From Clostridia bacterium (GTDB taxonomy: Bacteria; Bacillota; DTU025), in assembly GCA_034926675.1 (NCBI GenBank), contig JAYFQW010000004.1, forward strand, positions 1-61,001: a stretch of 61,001 nucleotides of DNA, in the 5' to 3' direction. The notes under the pieces were generated by a model. The model was given only the letters and a program-made list of their open reading frames with translations, had not been told where the DNA came from and did not search any database. The position numbers and the translations under genes are program-made. Shown in pieces: positions 9,340-17,701 of the stretch (position 1 is its first letter; every line of letters begins with the position of its first letter).

Positions 9340-9396
9340 GCAGGGGTTTTGCAGTGACGGTCTGCGCGACAAGCGGCCGGGAGGTGGCTCGGGGCC

Positions 9397-10050
9397 ATGA
9401 GGGACTACTACGCGATCCTGGGCGTGCCCCCAAATGCTTCGGAAGCGGAGATCAAGGCAGCCTTCCACCAGCTCGTAAAGGTGTGGCACCCTGATGTGCG
9501 CCGTCGCCCCGACGCGCACGAGCGATTCATCGAGATCGGCGAGGCCTACGAGATACTGGTGGACCCCGTTAGGCGCAGCGAGTACGATAGAGTGCGCGCA
9601 GCGACAGGCCCCGCTTGGACCGCCCGAACCTCTCGCGGCCGAGAGTACGCCTCAAGCGAAACCGTGAACGAGGCCAGGAGGAGAGCGGAGCAGTACTACA
9701 ACACGTCCATTGATGATCTACTCGACGAATTACTGAAGGCTGTGACCCACGCGGCTGTGGTAGTTGGCCGCGCTACCTGGTTCGGCGAGGACGACCGCTG
9801 CCCGATGCCATTCGGCGCCAGGCTCTGGATGGGGTTCAAGGGCATTCTTCTGATCACTATGGTAGTCCTCGCCCTCACTGGGATCCTAGCGCCAGTCTCG
9901 ATCCCGTTCGGCATTCTGATCTTCAGGTCGCTCAGTCACAAAGGCCGCTTCGTCGGGCTGGAAACCTTCTCTGCCTGCGTCTTTCAGGCCCTGGGGATCA
10001 TCCTTGCACTCCTTCTCGCTATTCTCGCCCTGCTCTACGCCATGGCCTGA
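9397..10050 (+). CDS. J-domain protein with C-terminal membrane segments
   Basis: An N-terminal DnaJ domain (residues 1-68) contains the HPD motif needed to stimulate DnaK ATPase (VWHPDV, about 31-33). There is no G/F-rich zinc-finger region as in true DnaJ. Two or three hydrophobic segments follow, ILLITMVVLALTGILAPV at about 150 and a long hydrophobic stretch to the end. So it is a membrane-anchored type III J protein that may recruit DnaK to the membrane. GGGAGGTGG precedes the ATG. Its last 32 bases overlap the convergent MFS gene. Confidence 0.85.
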   Translation: MRDYYAILGVPPNASEAEIKAAFHQLVKVWHPDVRRRPDAHERFIEIGEAYEILVDPVRRSEYDRVRAATGPAWTARTSRGREYASSETVNEARRRAEQYYNTSIDDLLDELLKAVTHAAVVVGRATWFGEDDRCPMPFGARLWMGFKGILLITMVVLALTGILAPVSIPFGILIFRSLSHKGRFVGLETFSACVFQALGIILALLLAILALLYAMA

Positions 10051-11371
10051 CCCCGTGCCTTGACCCCCGGTTCAGCGCGGGGATGATGAGTACTGCGACA
10101 ATGCCAGCTGTAATGCTGGTGGCCGCGAATGGCGCGGCAGGCCCGTGCCTGCCGGCTAGCACTCCGCCTACCACTCCCGAAACCAGAAATCCAATGCCGC
10201 AGAAGTTCTCACAGAGCCCCAGCGCCCATCCGCGGTGCGCCGGGGAGACGCAATCCACCCCGAGCGCCATTGCCACTGGAGCACACGCCCCTGAGCACAT
10301 TCCCATCATGGCAACTCCTGCGAACATGGCTGCTCCTGCACCCCCGTGCACCACTAGTGCAGATCCCACTGCGCCAAGGGCAAGTGCAGGCGCCATCACC
10401 ACGCTCCTCCCTACTCTCTCCGATGCGGCGCCCGCAGGCCATGAGACGATAGTGCGCCCAGCCCAGAACAACGCCACGAGAAGTCCAACGGCCTCCACTC
10501 CCATGCCGCGCGCTTCCGCGAGAAGTGGAAGATAAGTCCACATCAACGCCACCATGAGGCAGAAAGTGGTGCAGACCGTCAGGGCAACCGCGAACCCTGG
10601 CATCGAACCAGGCAGAATCCGGGATGCCAGCCAACCTCGGCGTACCTGGGCGCCTCCCATATTCTGGGGTCCAGTCCCCTGCGGCCACCCGTGCGAACCC
10701 GCTCGTCGGACCCGAGTGCTGCTCCTCTCCGTGCGCCGGAACGGACTAGTGGTCAACTTCCCTGTCGCCACCCCCGTCACTGACACGAGCCCGGCGGCAA
10801 GGCACGCAGCAAATGACGCCCGGTATCCGAATCGACCGGATATCCACCCGCTGGCCGCGCCTGCAAGGAAGGATGCCACGGGATAGGCCGTATAGATAAT
10901 GCCCATGGAATGGCCTGCGGCGCCGACTGCCGCAGTAGATGCGGTCTCCATGGCAGGCCAGAACGAAGCGATGACTAACGAATCGAAGGCCTTGCCCAGC
11001 GCCACCGCGCCCAGGGCGCCAGAGAACAGATAGGTAAGGCCGGAGAGCGCGACTGCCGAAGCGGCGATGAGAAACATCCACTCCGCCCCATAAACATCGG
11101 ACAGCCGACCCATCTGCACAGAGAACACGGCGTGCATGATTGATGCGGCGGCGGATATCATCCCGACCTGCCTGAAGGACGCCCCGACCGACTGGGCGTG
11201 AAGAGCGAAGACCGGCCCGGATAGCCCCGAACCGAGGCACACGAAGAAGGTCAGAATGGCGTACCCAGCCATCACCCTGTTCGCATCTAGACTTCTCGGC
11301 ACGGACACTCCGACATGCTGCCCCAGCTCAAACCCCGCCTTTGCTATATATCCCGCGAAGCAATCCACCAA
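10019..11371 (-). CDS. Major facilitator superfamily transporter
   Basis: The roughly 450-residue protein has about twelve hydrophobic segments in two halves separated by an Arg-rich loop (about 215-255). MGRLSDVYGAEWMFL matches the MFS loop 2-3 motif (GxxxDxxGxR-like). Secondary transport, probably efflux, is likely; substrate unknown. The start is doubtful: TTG at 11371 has no good ribosome site, and a GTG before PRSLDANRVMAGY would begin closer to the first membrane helix. The 3' end overlaps the J-domain gene, which may be an effect of a late stop codon. Confidence 0.85.
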   Translation of the reverse strand: MVDCFAGYIAKAGFELGQHVGVSVPRSLDANRVMAGYAILTFFVCLGSGLSGPVFALHAQSVGASFRQVGMISAAASIMHAVFSVQMGRLSDVYGAEWMFLIAASAVALSGLTYLFSGALGAVALGKAFDSLVIASFWPAMETASTAAVGAAGHSMGIIYTAYPVASFLAGAASGWISGRFGYRASFAACLAAGLVSVTGVATGKLTTSPFRRTERSSTRVRRAGSHGWPQGTGPQNMGGAQVRRGWLASRILPGSMPGFAVALTVCTTFCLMVALMWTYLPLLAEARGMGVEAVGLLVALFWAGRTIVSWPAGAASERVGRSVVMAPALALGAVGSALVVHGGAGAAMFAGVAMMGMCSGACAPVAMALGVDCVSPAHRGWALGLCENFCGIGFLVSGVVGGVLAGRHGPAAPFAATSITAGIVAVLIIPALNRGSRHGVRPWRRAGRE

Positions 11372-11525
11372 ATCACGGCTGCTATCATCTTACCATCCAT
11401 TAGGTCTCCGTAGAAGGCGTCGGTCCACATCGGCAAATACCCAATTGGCAAGCAGAATTATGCAGGAACACGGCGACCGACGGCGAAATGACAATCACCG
11501 ATTTTGAGTAAGGAGGATCAGGTAC

Positions 11526-12662
11526 ATGAGGAAGCTCGGTCTTGTGCTGGCCACGTTGGCCCTATTGGCCCTGGCATTTCCACTCACCGCGATTCCAGCT
11601 GAGGAGCCCATCAAGATTGGCGTATGCGAACCAATGACTGGCTCGATGGCTGCAGGCGGCCAGATGACATGGGAAGGCATCGTCCTCGCACAGGAGATGC
11701 TCCCAACCATCCTAGGACGGCCTGTTAAGCTGATCCTCGCGGACAACAAGAGTGACAAAGTCGAATCCGCAAACGCCGTTGCCAAACTCGTTGAGCAGGA
11801 CAAGGTCGTTGCGATCATAGGCTCGTACGGCTCCTCGAACACGATGGCCGGCGGAGAGGTTGCTGAGAAGGCCGGAGTCCCGATGATCTCCGACTCCGCG
11901 ACCAACCCCATGGTGACTCAGGGTAAGAAGTTCATCTTCAGGGCCTGCTTCATCGATCCATTCCAGGGAGAAGTGATGGCCAAGTATGCGTTCAACAATC
12001 TGAAACTCACCAAGGTGGCCATCCTCAAGGACGTAGCGCAGGACTACTCTGTAGGCCTAGCCGCCTACTTCAAGAAGACCTTCACGGCGCTAACCGGAAA
12101 CCCCAAGGCCGTCGTAGCCGAGGTAGCGTACCAAACCGGCGATCAGGACTTCAGCGCCCAGCTTACCCAGGTGATAAGCGCAAAGGCTGAGGCTCTATTC
12201 GTCCCGGGGTACTTCGGCGACATGGCTCTCGTGGCTAAGCAGCTCCGCGCCCTCGGGAGCAACATCCACCTGATGGGCGGAGACGCCATCGACGCTCCTG
12301 AGCTCGTGTCCATCGGCGGAAAGGCTGCAGAGGGCATCGTGTTCAGCACCTTCTACTCCGCAGATGCCCCTGGTTCAGCGGCTGCCAAGAAGTTCGTCGA
12401 TGCGTTCAAGGCCAAGTACGGCAAGACCCCCAACGCCAATGGCGCTCTGGGCTTCGACACCTTCAACATCCTAGTGGACGCCATCCGCCGTGCCGGCTCA
12501 GCCAACTCTAAGGCCATCAGAGATGCGCTTGCCACCACCAAGAACTTCGATGCCGTGACCGGCCTCACTACAATAGATGAGTCTGGCGACGCGGTGAAGG
12601 ATGCCGTCATCCTCAGGGTGGAGAACGGCAAGTTCAAGTACGTGGCGACAGTAAAGCCATAG
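11526..12662 (+). CDS. livJ: Branched-chain amino acid ABC transporter, substrate-binding protein
   Basis: Extracytoplasmic binding protein of the LivJ/LivK (periplasmic binding type 1) family that delivers Leu, Ile, Val or a related ligand to LivHM. It has a signal peptide at residues 1-25 ending near PLTAIPA. The family motifs IKIGVCEPMTGSMA (about 29-42), IIGSYGSSNTMA (about 97-108) and PMISDSATNP (about 119-128) are all visible. There is no lipobox cysteine, unusual for a Gram-positive binding protein, so anchoring is unclear. TAAGGAGG precedes the ATG. First gene of the liv operon; a hairpin separates it from livH. Confidence 0.93.
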   Translation: MRKLGLVLATLALLALAFPLTAIPAEEPIKIGVCEPMTGSMAAGGQMTWEGIVLAQEMLPTILGRPVKLILADNKSDKVESANAVAKLVEQDKVVAIIGSYGSSNTMAGGEVAEKAGVPMISDSATNPMVTQGKKFIFRACFIDPFQGEVMAKYAFNNLKLTKVAILKDVAQDYSVGLAAYFKKTFTALTGNPKAVVAEVAYQTGDQDFSAQLTQVISAKAEALFVPGYFGDMALVAKQLRALGSNIHLMGGDAIDAPELVSIGGKAAEGIVFSTFYSADAPGSAAAKKFVDAFKAKYGKTPNANGALGFDTFNILVDAIRRAGSANSKAIRDALATTKNFDAVTGLTTIDESGDAVKDAVILRVENGKFKYVATVKP

Positions 12663-12691
12663 TCTCATGATCTGACTACGCGACGCAGCGC

Positions 12692-12722
12692 GCAGGACAG
12701 CCTGCTCAACCGGCTGTCCTGC
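12692..12722 (+). terminator. Hairpin between livJ and livH (attenuating terminator)
   Basis: An 11-bp perfect stem GCAGGACAGCC/GGCTGTCCTGC with a 9-base loop is followed only by TTCATT. Such partial terminators after binding-protein genes commonly keep the binding protein in excess over the permease. Full termination seems unlikely because the rest of the operon follows at once. Confidence 0.6.
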
Positions 12723-12782
12723 TTCATTACCCACACATGCCGTTTCCGCGTTGGTGTGCATCGCCTGCTGGGAGGTGTGCTC

Positions 12783-13676
12783 TTGACCTGGGCAATTTTC
12801 GTTCAGAACCTTGTCAACGGTCTGTCGCTGGGGAGTCTATACGCGCTGGTGGCCATCGGATACACCATGGTCTACGGTATCCTACGCCTGATAAACTTCG
12901 CCCATAGCGACATCTTCATGCTGGGCGCATATGCCCTGTTCTACTTGAAACTCATATTTGTGCTGCCGTGGTGGGCCGCGTTTCTGCTCGCCATAGTGAT
13001 CACAGCGACGTTCGGGATCATGGTGGAGCGTGCAGCCTACAGGCCACTTCGAAGCGCGCCTCGAATATCCGCTCTGATCTCGGCCATAGGAGTCTCATTC
13101 TTCATAGAGAACCTCGGCATCGTGGTTTTCGGCGGACGTCCGAAACCATTCCAGGTTCCACCCTTCTTCGGCGACAGCTACGCCGTGGGCTCGGTGTACC
13201 TTCAGAACATCTCGTGGGTGGTCCCTGTTATGTCTATCGCCCTGCTAATGGGCCTCATGGCAATGGTATACCGCACGAGGGCAGGCCTCGCTATGCGGGC
13301 GATCTCCCATGACATGGAGACCTCTGGCCTCATGGCGATAGACGTGAACAAGACCGTATCTTTGACCTTCGGTGTTGGCTCCGCCCTGGCCGCAGCGGGG
13401 GGGATCATGTGGGCCCTGAAATACCCTCAGATCAACCCGCTTATGGGCACGATCCCCGGCCTGAAGGCCTTCATCGCGGCGGTCCTCGGAGGAATCGGAA
13501 GCATTCCCGGCGCCATGGCCGGCGGATTTCTCCTCGGAATGCTTGAGATCATGCTCGTAGCGTTCCTGCCTGCGCTATCAGGCTTCCGCGATGCCTTCGC
13601 CTTCATAATACTGATCGTCATCCTTCTGGCCAAACCCACCGGACTCATGGGCCAGGAGTTCAGGGAGAAGGTGTAG
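12783..13676 (+). CDS. livH: Branched-chain amino acid ABC transporter permease LivH
   Basis: Inner-membrane permease of the LivH family. The sequence WAIFVQNLVNGLSLGSLYALVAIGYTMVYGILRLINFAHSD opens with the typical first helix and the family motif GYTMVYGI. About eight membrane segments follow. The Q-loop partner motif for the ATPase is the segment around MAMVYRTRAGLAMRAISHD. The TTG at 12783 is chosen because GGGAGG lies eight bases before it, giving 297 residues. The longer frame starting at 12756 would read through that ribosome site. Confidence 0.92.
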   Translation: MTWAIFVQNLVNGLSLGSLYALVAIGYTMVYGILRLINFAHSDIFMLGAYALFYLKLIFVLPWWAAFLLAIVITATFGIMVERAAYRPLRSAPRISALISAIGVSFFIENLGIVVFGGRPKPFQVPPFFGDSYAVGSVYLQNISWVVPVMSIALLMGLMAMVYRTRAGLAMRAISHDMETSGLMAIDVNKTVSLTFGVGSALAAAGGIMWALKYPQINPLMGTIPGLKAFIAAVLGGIGSIPGAMAGGFLLGMLEIMLVAFLPALSGFRDAFAFIILIVILLAKPTGLMGQEFREKV

Positions 13677-13679
13677 CCC

Positions 13680-14834
13680 ATGGGAAATGGATCGATACCC
13701 GCAACGTCGCCAGGAAGAGACGGCAGCAATTCCATTCTCGTTGACCCGAGCGAGCAAAACGGGCAGCGCAATAGGACGAAACTGGTTCTGACCCTTGCAG
13801 GCCTGGTCGTCATCTTTGCCCTGCTCTACTGGCTCAATGGCGCGCTATCAGGCTACCAGCTGCGCATTCTCAGCCTCGCTGGCATCAATGCCATCCTGGC
13901 GGTGAGCCTCAACCTGATCTTCGGATTCACAGGCCTGTTCTCGCTGGGCCACGCCGGATTCATGGCAGTGGGCGCCTATGTGTGCGCTCTTCTGACCCTG
14001 CCGACAGCCACCAAGGAATCGATATTCCTCCTAACTCCGCTTGTTTGGCCATTCAACGCAATCTGCCTGCCGCCTCTGATATCTGTGATCGGCGGCGGCG
14101 TTGCGGCCGCGCTTCTCGCCTCCCTGATCGGGCTTCCAGTCCTTCGGCTCCGAGGAGACTATCTCGGCATAGCCACCCTGGGATTCGCCGAGATCATACG
14201 GGTGGTCGGGAATAACATACCATCAATAACCAACGGGGCCTTGGGGCTTAAGGGGATCCCGAACTTCGCGAAGAGCCTATGGTGGACATGGGGCTGGGCG
14301 ATCGTCACCATATGGGTCGTATCCAGGCTCGTGAATTCGATGTATGGAAAGAGCCTGCTCGCAGTTAAGGAGGATGAGGTGGCGGCCGAGATCATGGGCG
14401 TGAACCTAACCTACCACAAGACGGTGGCATATGTCGTCGGCTCGTTCTTCGCTGGAATCGGCGGCGCGCTGTTGGGCAGCCTCATCACCACGATCGACCC
14501 GAAGACCTTCAACTTCATGCTCACTTTCAACATCCTCATCATCGTCGTCGCGGGCGGGCTCGGGAGCATAACCGGATCCGTCATTGCCTCTGTTCTGTAC
14601 ACGGTGCTTCTTGAGGCCCTGCGTCCAATCGAGGCCAGTTGGCGCCTTGGCCCGTTGGCAGTGCCTGAGATCCCAGGGCTCCGGATGGTAGTCTTCTCAC
14701 TGGTCCTGCTGGTGATCATCCTCTTCTACCAGAAGGGGCTGTTCGGAGGCAGGGAGTTCTCCTGGGATCCGATCATCCGTCTATTCGAGCGGCGCAGAGG
14801 CGGAGGCGCCTCACGCGACAAATCCGCAAACTAG
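13680..14834 (+). CDS. livM: Branched-chain amino acid ABC transporter permease LivM
   Basis: Second permease of the importer. Residues 1-38 are polar; membrane helices begin at about 40 (LVLTLAGLVVIFALLYWLN). The family motif INAILAVSLNLIFGFTGLFSLGHAGFM sits at about 73-99. The ATPase-coupling segment is GKSLLAVKEDEVAAEIMGVN. It starts three bases after the livH stop with AGAAGG upstream, so the two are co-translated. At 384 residues it is slightly long because of the N-terminal tail. Confidence 0.92.
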   Translation: MGNGSIPATSPGRDGSNSILVDPSEQNGQRNRTKLVLTLAGLVVIFALLYWLNGALSGYQLRILSLAGINAILAVSLNLIFGFTGLFSLGHAGFMAVGAYVCALLTLPTATKESIFLLTPLVWPFNAICLPPLISVIGGGVAAALLASLIGLPVLRLRGDYLGIATLGFAEIIRVVGNNIPSITNGALGLKGIPNFAKSLWWTWGWAIVTIWVVSRLVNSMYGKSLLAVKEDEVAAEIMGVNLTYHKTVAYVVGSFFAGIGGALLGSLITTIDPKTFNFMLTFNILIIVVAGGLGSITGSVIASVLYTVLLEALRPIEASWRLGPLAVPEIPGLRMVVFSLVLLVIILFYQKGLFGGREFSWDPIIRLFERRRGGGASRDKSAN

Positions 14835-14867
14835 GGCGAGAAGAAGCAGAAGGAGACTGGATCGACC

Positions 14868-15650
14868 ATGTCAGAATTGGCAATAGATCATGTGACGATG
14901 CAGTTCGGGGGTTTGACCGCAGTTCACGACTTCTCGCTTGCACTTGACGCGAAGGAGTTGGTCGGCCTCATAGGCCCGAACGGCGCAGGGAAAACCACCG
15001 TGTTCAACATGGTCACGGGGGTGTATGCGCCAACCTCAGGACGGGTGCTGCTTGCAGACCGCGACATCACCGGGTGGCGGCCCGACCGGGTGTGCAAGGC
15101 GGGCATCGCAAGAACGTTCCAGAACATCCGCCTAATGAAGTCGTTGAGTGTCATCGACAACGTCCTCATCGGCCACAGGGCAAAGCTGCGGTCATCGCTT
15201 GCCAGCGCTATCCTGAGGACTCCCGGGTACCAGCGCGAGGAGAGTGCGCTCTACAGGGAGTCGTTCGAGCTTCTCCGCTCACTCGGACTTGCAGGGTACC
15301 GGGATGCTGCCGCTGGAAGCCTCCCCTACGGAGAGCAGCGGCGCGTGGAGATCGCCCGCGCGCTGGCCACCAAGCCGCGGGTTCTCCTTCTCGATGAGCC
15401 GGCAGCGGGGATGAATCCCCAGGAGAGCCAGGACTTGTGCATTTTCATACAGGACATCCGGAGTAGATTCTCTCTGACTATCCTCCTGATCGAACATGAC
15501 ATGAGCGTCGTAATGGAGATATGCGAACGGATGGCAGTGCTCGACCATGGTGAGACCATAGCCATGGGCAACCCCATGGAGATCCAGACCAACCCACGTG
15601 TAATCGAAGCATACTTGGGGGTCGGATATCAACATGCTGGAAGTATCTAA
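14868..15650 (+). CDS. livG: Branched-chain amino acid ABC transporter ATPase LivG
   Basis: One of the two ATPases of the importer. Walker A GPNGAGKTT is at about 37-45. The signature appears as SLPYGEQRRVEIARAL (LivG proteins have this LSYGQQR-type variant) at about 147-162, and Walker B VLLLDEPAAGMNP follows with the usual LivG glycine-methionine step. Its end overlaps the livF start by 17 bases, indicating coupling. Confidence 0.94.
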   Translation: MSELAIDHVTMQFGGLTAVHDFSLALDAKELVGLIGPNGAGKTTVFNMVTGVYAPTSGRVLLADRDITGWRPDRVCKAGIARTFQNIRLMKSLSVIDNVLIGHRAKLRSSLASAILRTPGYQREESALYRESFELLRSLGLAGYRDAAAGSLPYGEQRRVEIARALATKPRVLLLDEPAAGMNPQESQDLCIFIQDIRSRFSLTILLIEHDMSVVMEICERMAVLDHGETIAMGNPMEIQTNPRVIEAYLGVGYQHAGSI

Positions 15651-16362
15651 TCTCAATGTGTACTACGGCGGGATTCACGCCGTAAAGGACGTGTCGCTGA
15701 CAGTAGAAGACGGGCAGATTGTGACGCTCGTGGGTGCGAATGGCGCCGGCAAGAGCAGCACACTGCGGGCCGTGGCTGGAATAGTGAAATCGAAGACTGG
15801 TACGATCAGGTTCATGGGCCACGACATCACGAGAACGCCCACCCACCAGATCATCAAATCCGGGCTTACTATGTCGCCAGAGGGCAGAAAGATCTTCCCC
15901 AACCTCACAGTCGGGGAGAACCTGGCTCTTGGGAGCTATGGACGGAATGACCGAGAAGGCATAGCGAAGGATCTCGAACGCGTGTTCAGGCTGTTCCCCA
16001 GGCTCAAAGAGCGACAGACCCAGCGAGGCGGCACTCTGTCAGGCGGAGAGCAGCAGATGCTGGCGGTTGGACGCGCGCTGATGTCGCACCCGAAACTCCT
16101 TATGCTGGATGAGCCATCACTCGGACTCGCGCCCGTTCTCACTGATGAGATTTTCCAGGTGATCGCAACGCTCCACGCAGAAGGCACAACGATCCTCCTG
16201 ATCGAGCAGAATGCTTTCGGGGCGCTCAACATAGCTGATGTTGGCTATGTGCTGGAAAACGGGAAGATCGCACTGTCCGGGCCGGGAAAACAACTGCTTG
16301 AGAACGAGTTGATCCAGACCGCCTACCTAGGCAAGCGAAAGGCGGCAAACGCCACATGCTGA
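15634..16362 (+). CDS. livF: Branched-chain amino acid ABC transporter ATPase LivF
   Basis: Second ATPase. It starts MLEVSNLNVYYGGIHAVKDVSL, the standard LivF opening. Walker A is GANGAGKSS (about 36-44), the signature LSGGEQQMLAVGRALM (about 135-150), and Walker B LLMLDEPSLGLAP. Length 242 residues. Last intact gene of the liv operon; the broken glyA remnant begins inside its stop codon region. Confidence 0.94.
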   Translation: MLEVSNLNVYYGGIHAVKDVSLTVEDGQIVTLVGANGAGKSSTLRAVAGIVKSKTGTIRFMGHDITRTPTHQIIKSGLTMSPEGRKIFPNLTVGENLALGSYGRNDREGIAKDLERVFRLFPRLKERQTQRGGTLSGGEQQMLAVGRALMSHPKLLMLDEPSLGLAPVLTDEIFQVIATLHAEGTTILLIEQNAFGALNIADVGYVLENGKIALSGPGKQLLENELIQTAYLGKRKAANATC

Positions 16363-16644
16363 ACATCAGTCACATTGATCCCGAGCTCTCCGCCGCAATC
16401 GACGGGGAGCTCTCCCGTCAGGACAACACGATGCCTCATCGCATCGGAGAACCTCGTTCCGCCCGCGATCCTCGCTGTGCAGGGGTCGATTCTAACGAAC
16501 AAGTATGCTGAAGGATACCCGGGCAAGAGGCGCCATGGCGGGTGCGAGTTCATGGACACCGTAGAGTCCCTGGCCATCGAGCGAGCGAAGGCCCTCTTCG
16601 GGGCGGATCACGTGAATGCTCAGCCACACTCGACGCCGAGTTGA
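16356..16644 (+). pseudogene. glyA: glyA (serine hydroxymethyltransferase) remnant, frameshifted and truncated
   Basis: Starting at the ATG at 16356, overlapping the livF stop, one frame reads a typical SHMT N-terminus ([23 protein letters not shown]). After about residue 28 the similarity moves to another frame: LIASENL, then [20 protein letters not shown], then [18 protein letters not shown]. These are the most conserved blocks of SHMT. The match stops abruptly after the PHS block, at about residue 95 of a roughly 415-residue enzyme. So the gene has at least one frameshift and lacks the lysine for pyridoxal phosphate and all of the C-terminal three quarters. Its position suggests it was once the last gene of the liv operon or arrived by partial duplication. 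Confidence 0.85.
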
Positions 16645-16798
16645 ACACAGACGCACATCCCCTGCCCAGAGTGATCATGCCCACGGCGCTGCTTGCAGTT
16701 CGCCGCGGGCATTGGATTCTGTGACCTCCCAAAGAAGGGATTTCCCATGAGATGACCAATAGATACCTATCTGTTCCCGTGGAAGGAGGATGTGTGCG

Positions 16799-17701
16799 TT
16801 GCGTGGTCACCAGTCAAGCGTTCCGCGGAGGGCCCTAATCCTCGCCGCTGTCCTTGTCACTGCAATCCTGCAATCGGGGTGCAGTTCAGGCCCTATCATC
16901 TCATCCTATTCGGTGTCCGGGCGCGTTACAGACTCCCAGGGCGACGCCGGCCTCAACGGCGTCGTCCTTAGCTTCAGCGGCGGCTTCGGCACTGCCACCA
17001 CCGATGCAAGTGGGTACTGGACGAAGTCCGGGCTCTCGGGCTCGGTCACCATCACCCCCTCCAAGCAGGGCTGGACCTTTGCGCCGCCCACAAGGTCAGT
17101 GTCTGGCGCTGCCAGCGATGTGGACTTCCAGGGCACTGAGATTCCAGTCACATATTCGGTGTCCGGGCGCGTTACAGACTCCCAGGGCGACGTCGGCGAG
17201 GTCAATGTCCTCATCTTCCTAGGCGGCGGATTCGGAACAGTGAAGACCAACGCTGCCGGATATTGGAGCTCAGGGCCAATATTGGGCAATGTGACCGCGA
17301 CGCCAGCCAAATCGGGTCTGGTGTTCACTCCCCAGACCACAATAGTGAGTCAGGCTGCGAGCAACGTGAATTTCACATCTCAGCCGGCGCCGACAACGTA
17401 CAGCGTGTCGGGTCGAGTTACCCAGAGCCAGGGCGGTGCAGGACTAATCGGAGTATCGTTCACCTTCACCGGTGGGTTCGGCAGGACGCAGACCGACTCT
17501 GCCGGATGGTGGTCCAAATCGAGGCTGTACGGGTTCGTGACTGTCACGCCCTCGAAGCTCGGCTGGACCTTCGCGCCCGGATCCATCGCGCTCACCGGCG
17601 CCACAACGAATGCGAACTTCAGTGCATCGCCAGTGACTGGCGGGGGTGCAGTCGGTCTCTCTGGGTCCCTGTTTCCAACACCAGGGGGTGATGCACAATG
17701 A
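16799..17701 (+). CDS. Lipoprotein with three tandem beta-sandwich-like repeats
   Basis: Predicted lipoprotein: after an Arg pair comes a hydrophobic stretch (ALILAAVLVTAIL) and the lipobox LQSGC, with the lipidated Cys at about residue 28. Three homologous repeats of about 80-85 residues follow. Each begins YSVSGRVT(D/Q)SQG, has a GGFGT-like turn and TDxxGYW, and ends with TPxKxGWxFxP. They resemble the carboxypeptidase-regulatory-like (CarboxypepD_reg) fold, which is an inference. TTG at 16799 is chosen because AAGGAGG is 9 bases before it; an ATG at 16790 touches that site. The gene overlaps the protease gene by 4 bases (ATGA), so the two are coupled and may form a surface pair. Confidence 0.8.
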   Translation: MRGHQSSVPRRALILAAVLVTAILQSGCSSGPIISSYSVSGRVTDSQGDAGLNGVVLSFSGGFGTATTDASGYWTKSGLSGSVTITPSKQGWTFAPPTRSVSGAASDVDFQGTEIPVTYSVSGRVTDSQGDVGEVNVLIFLGGGFGTVKTNAAGYWSSGPILGNVTATPAKSGLVFTPQTTIVSQAASNVNFTSQPAPTTYSVSGRVTQSQGGAGLIGVSFTFTGGFGRTQTDSAGWWSKSRLYGFVTVTPSKLGWTFAPGSIALTGATTNANFSASPVTGGGAVGLSGSLFPTPGGDAQ

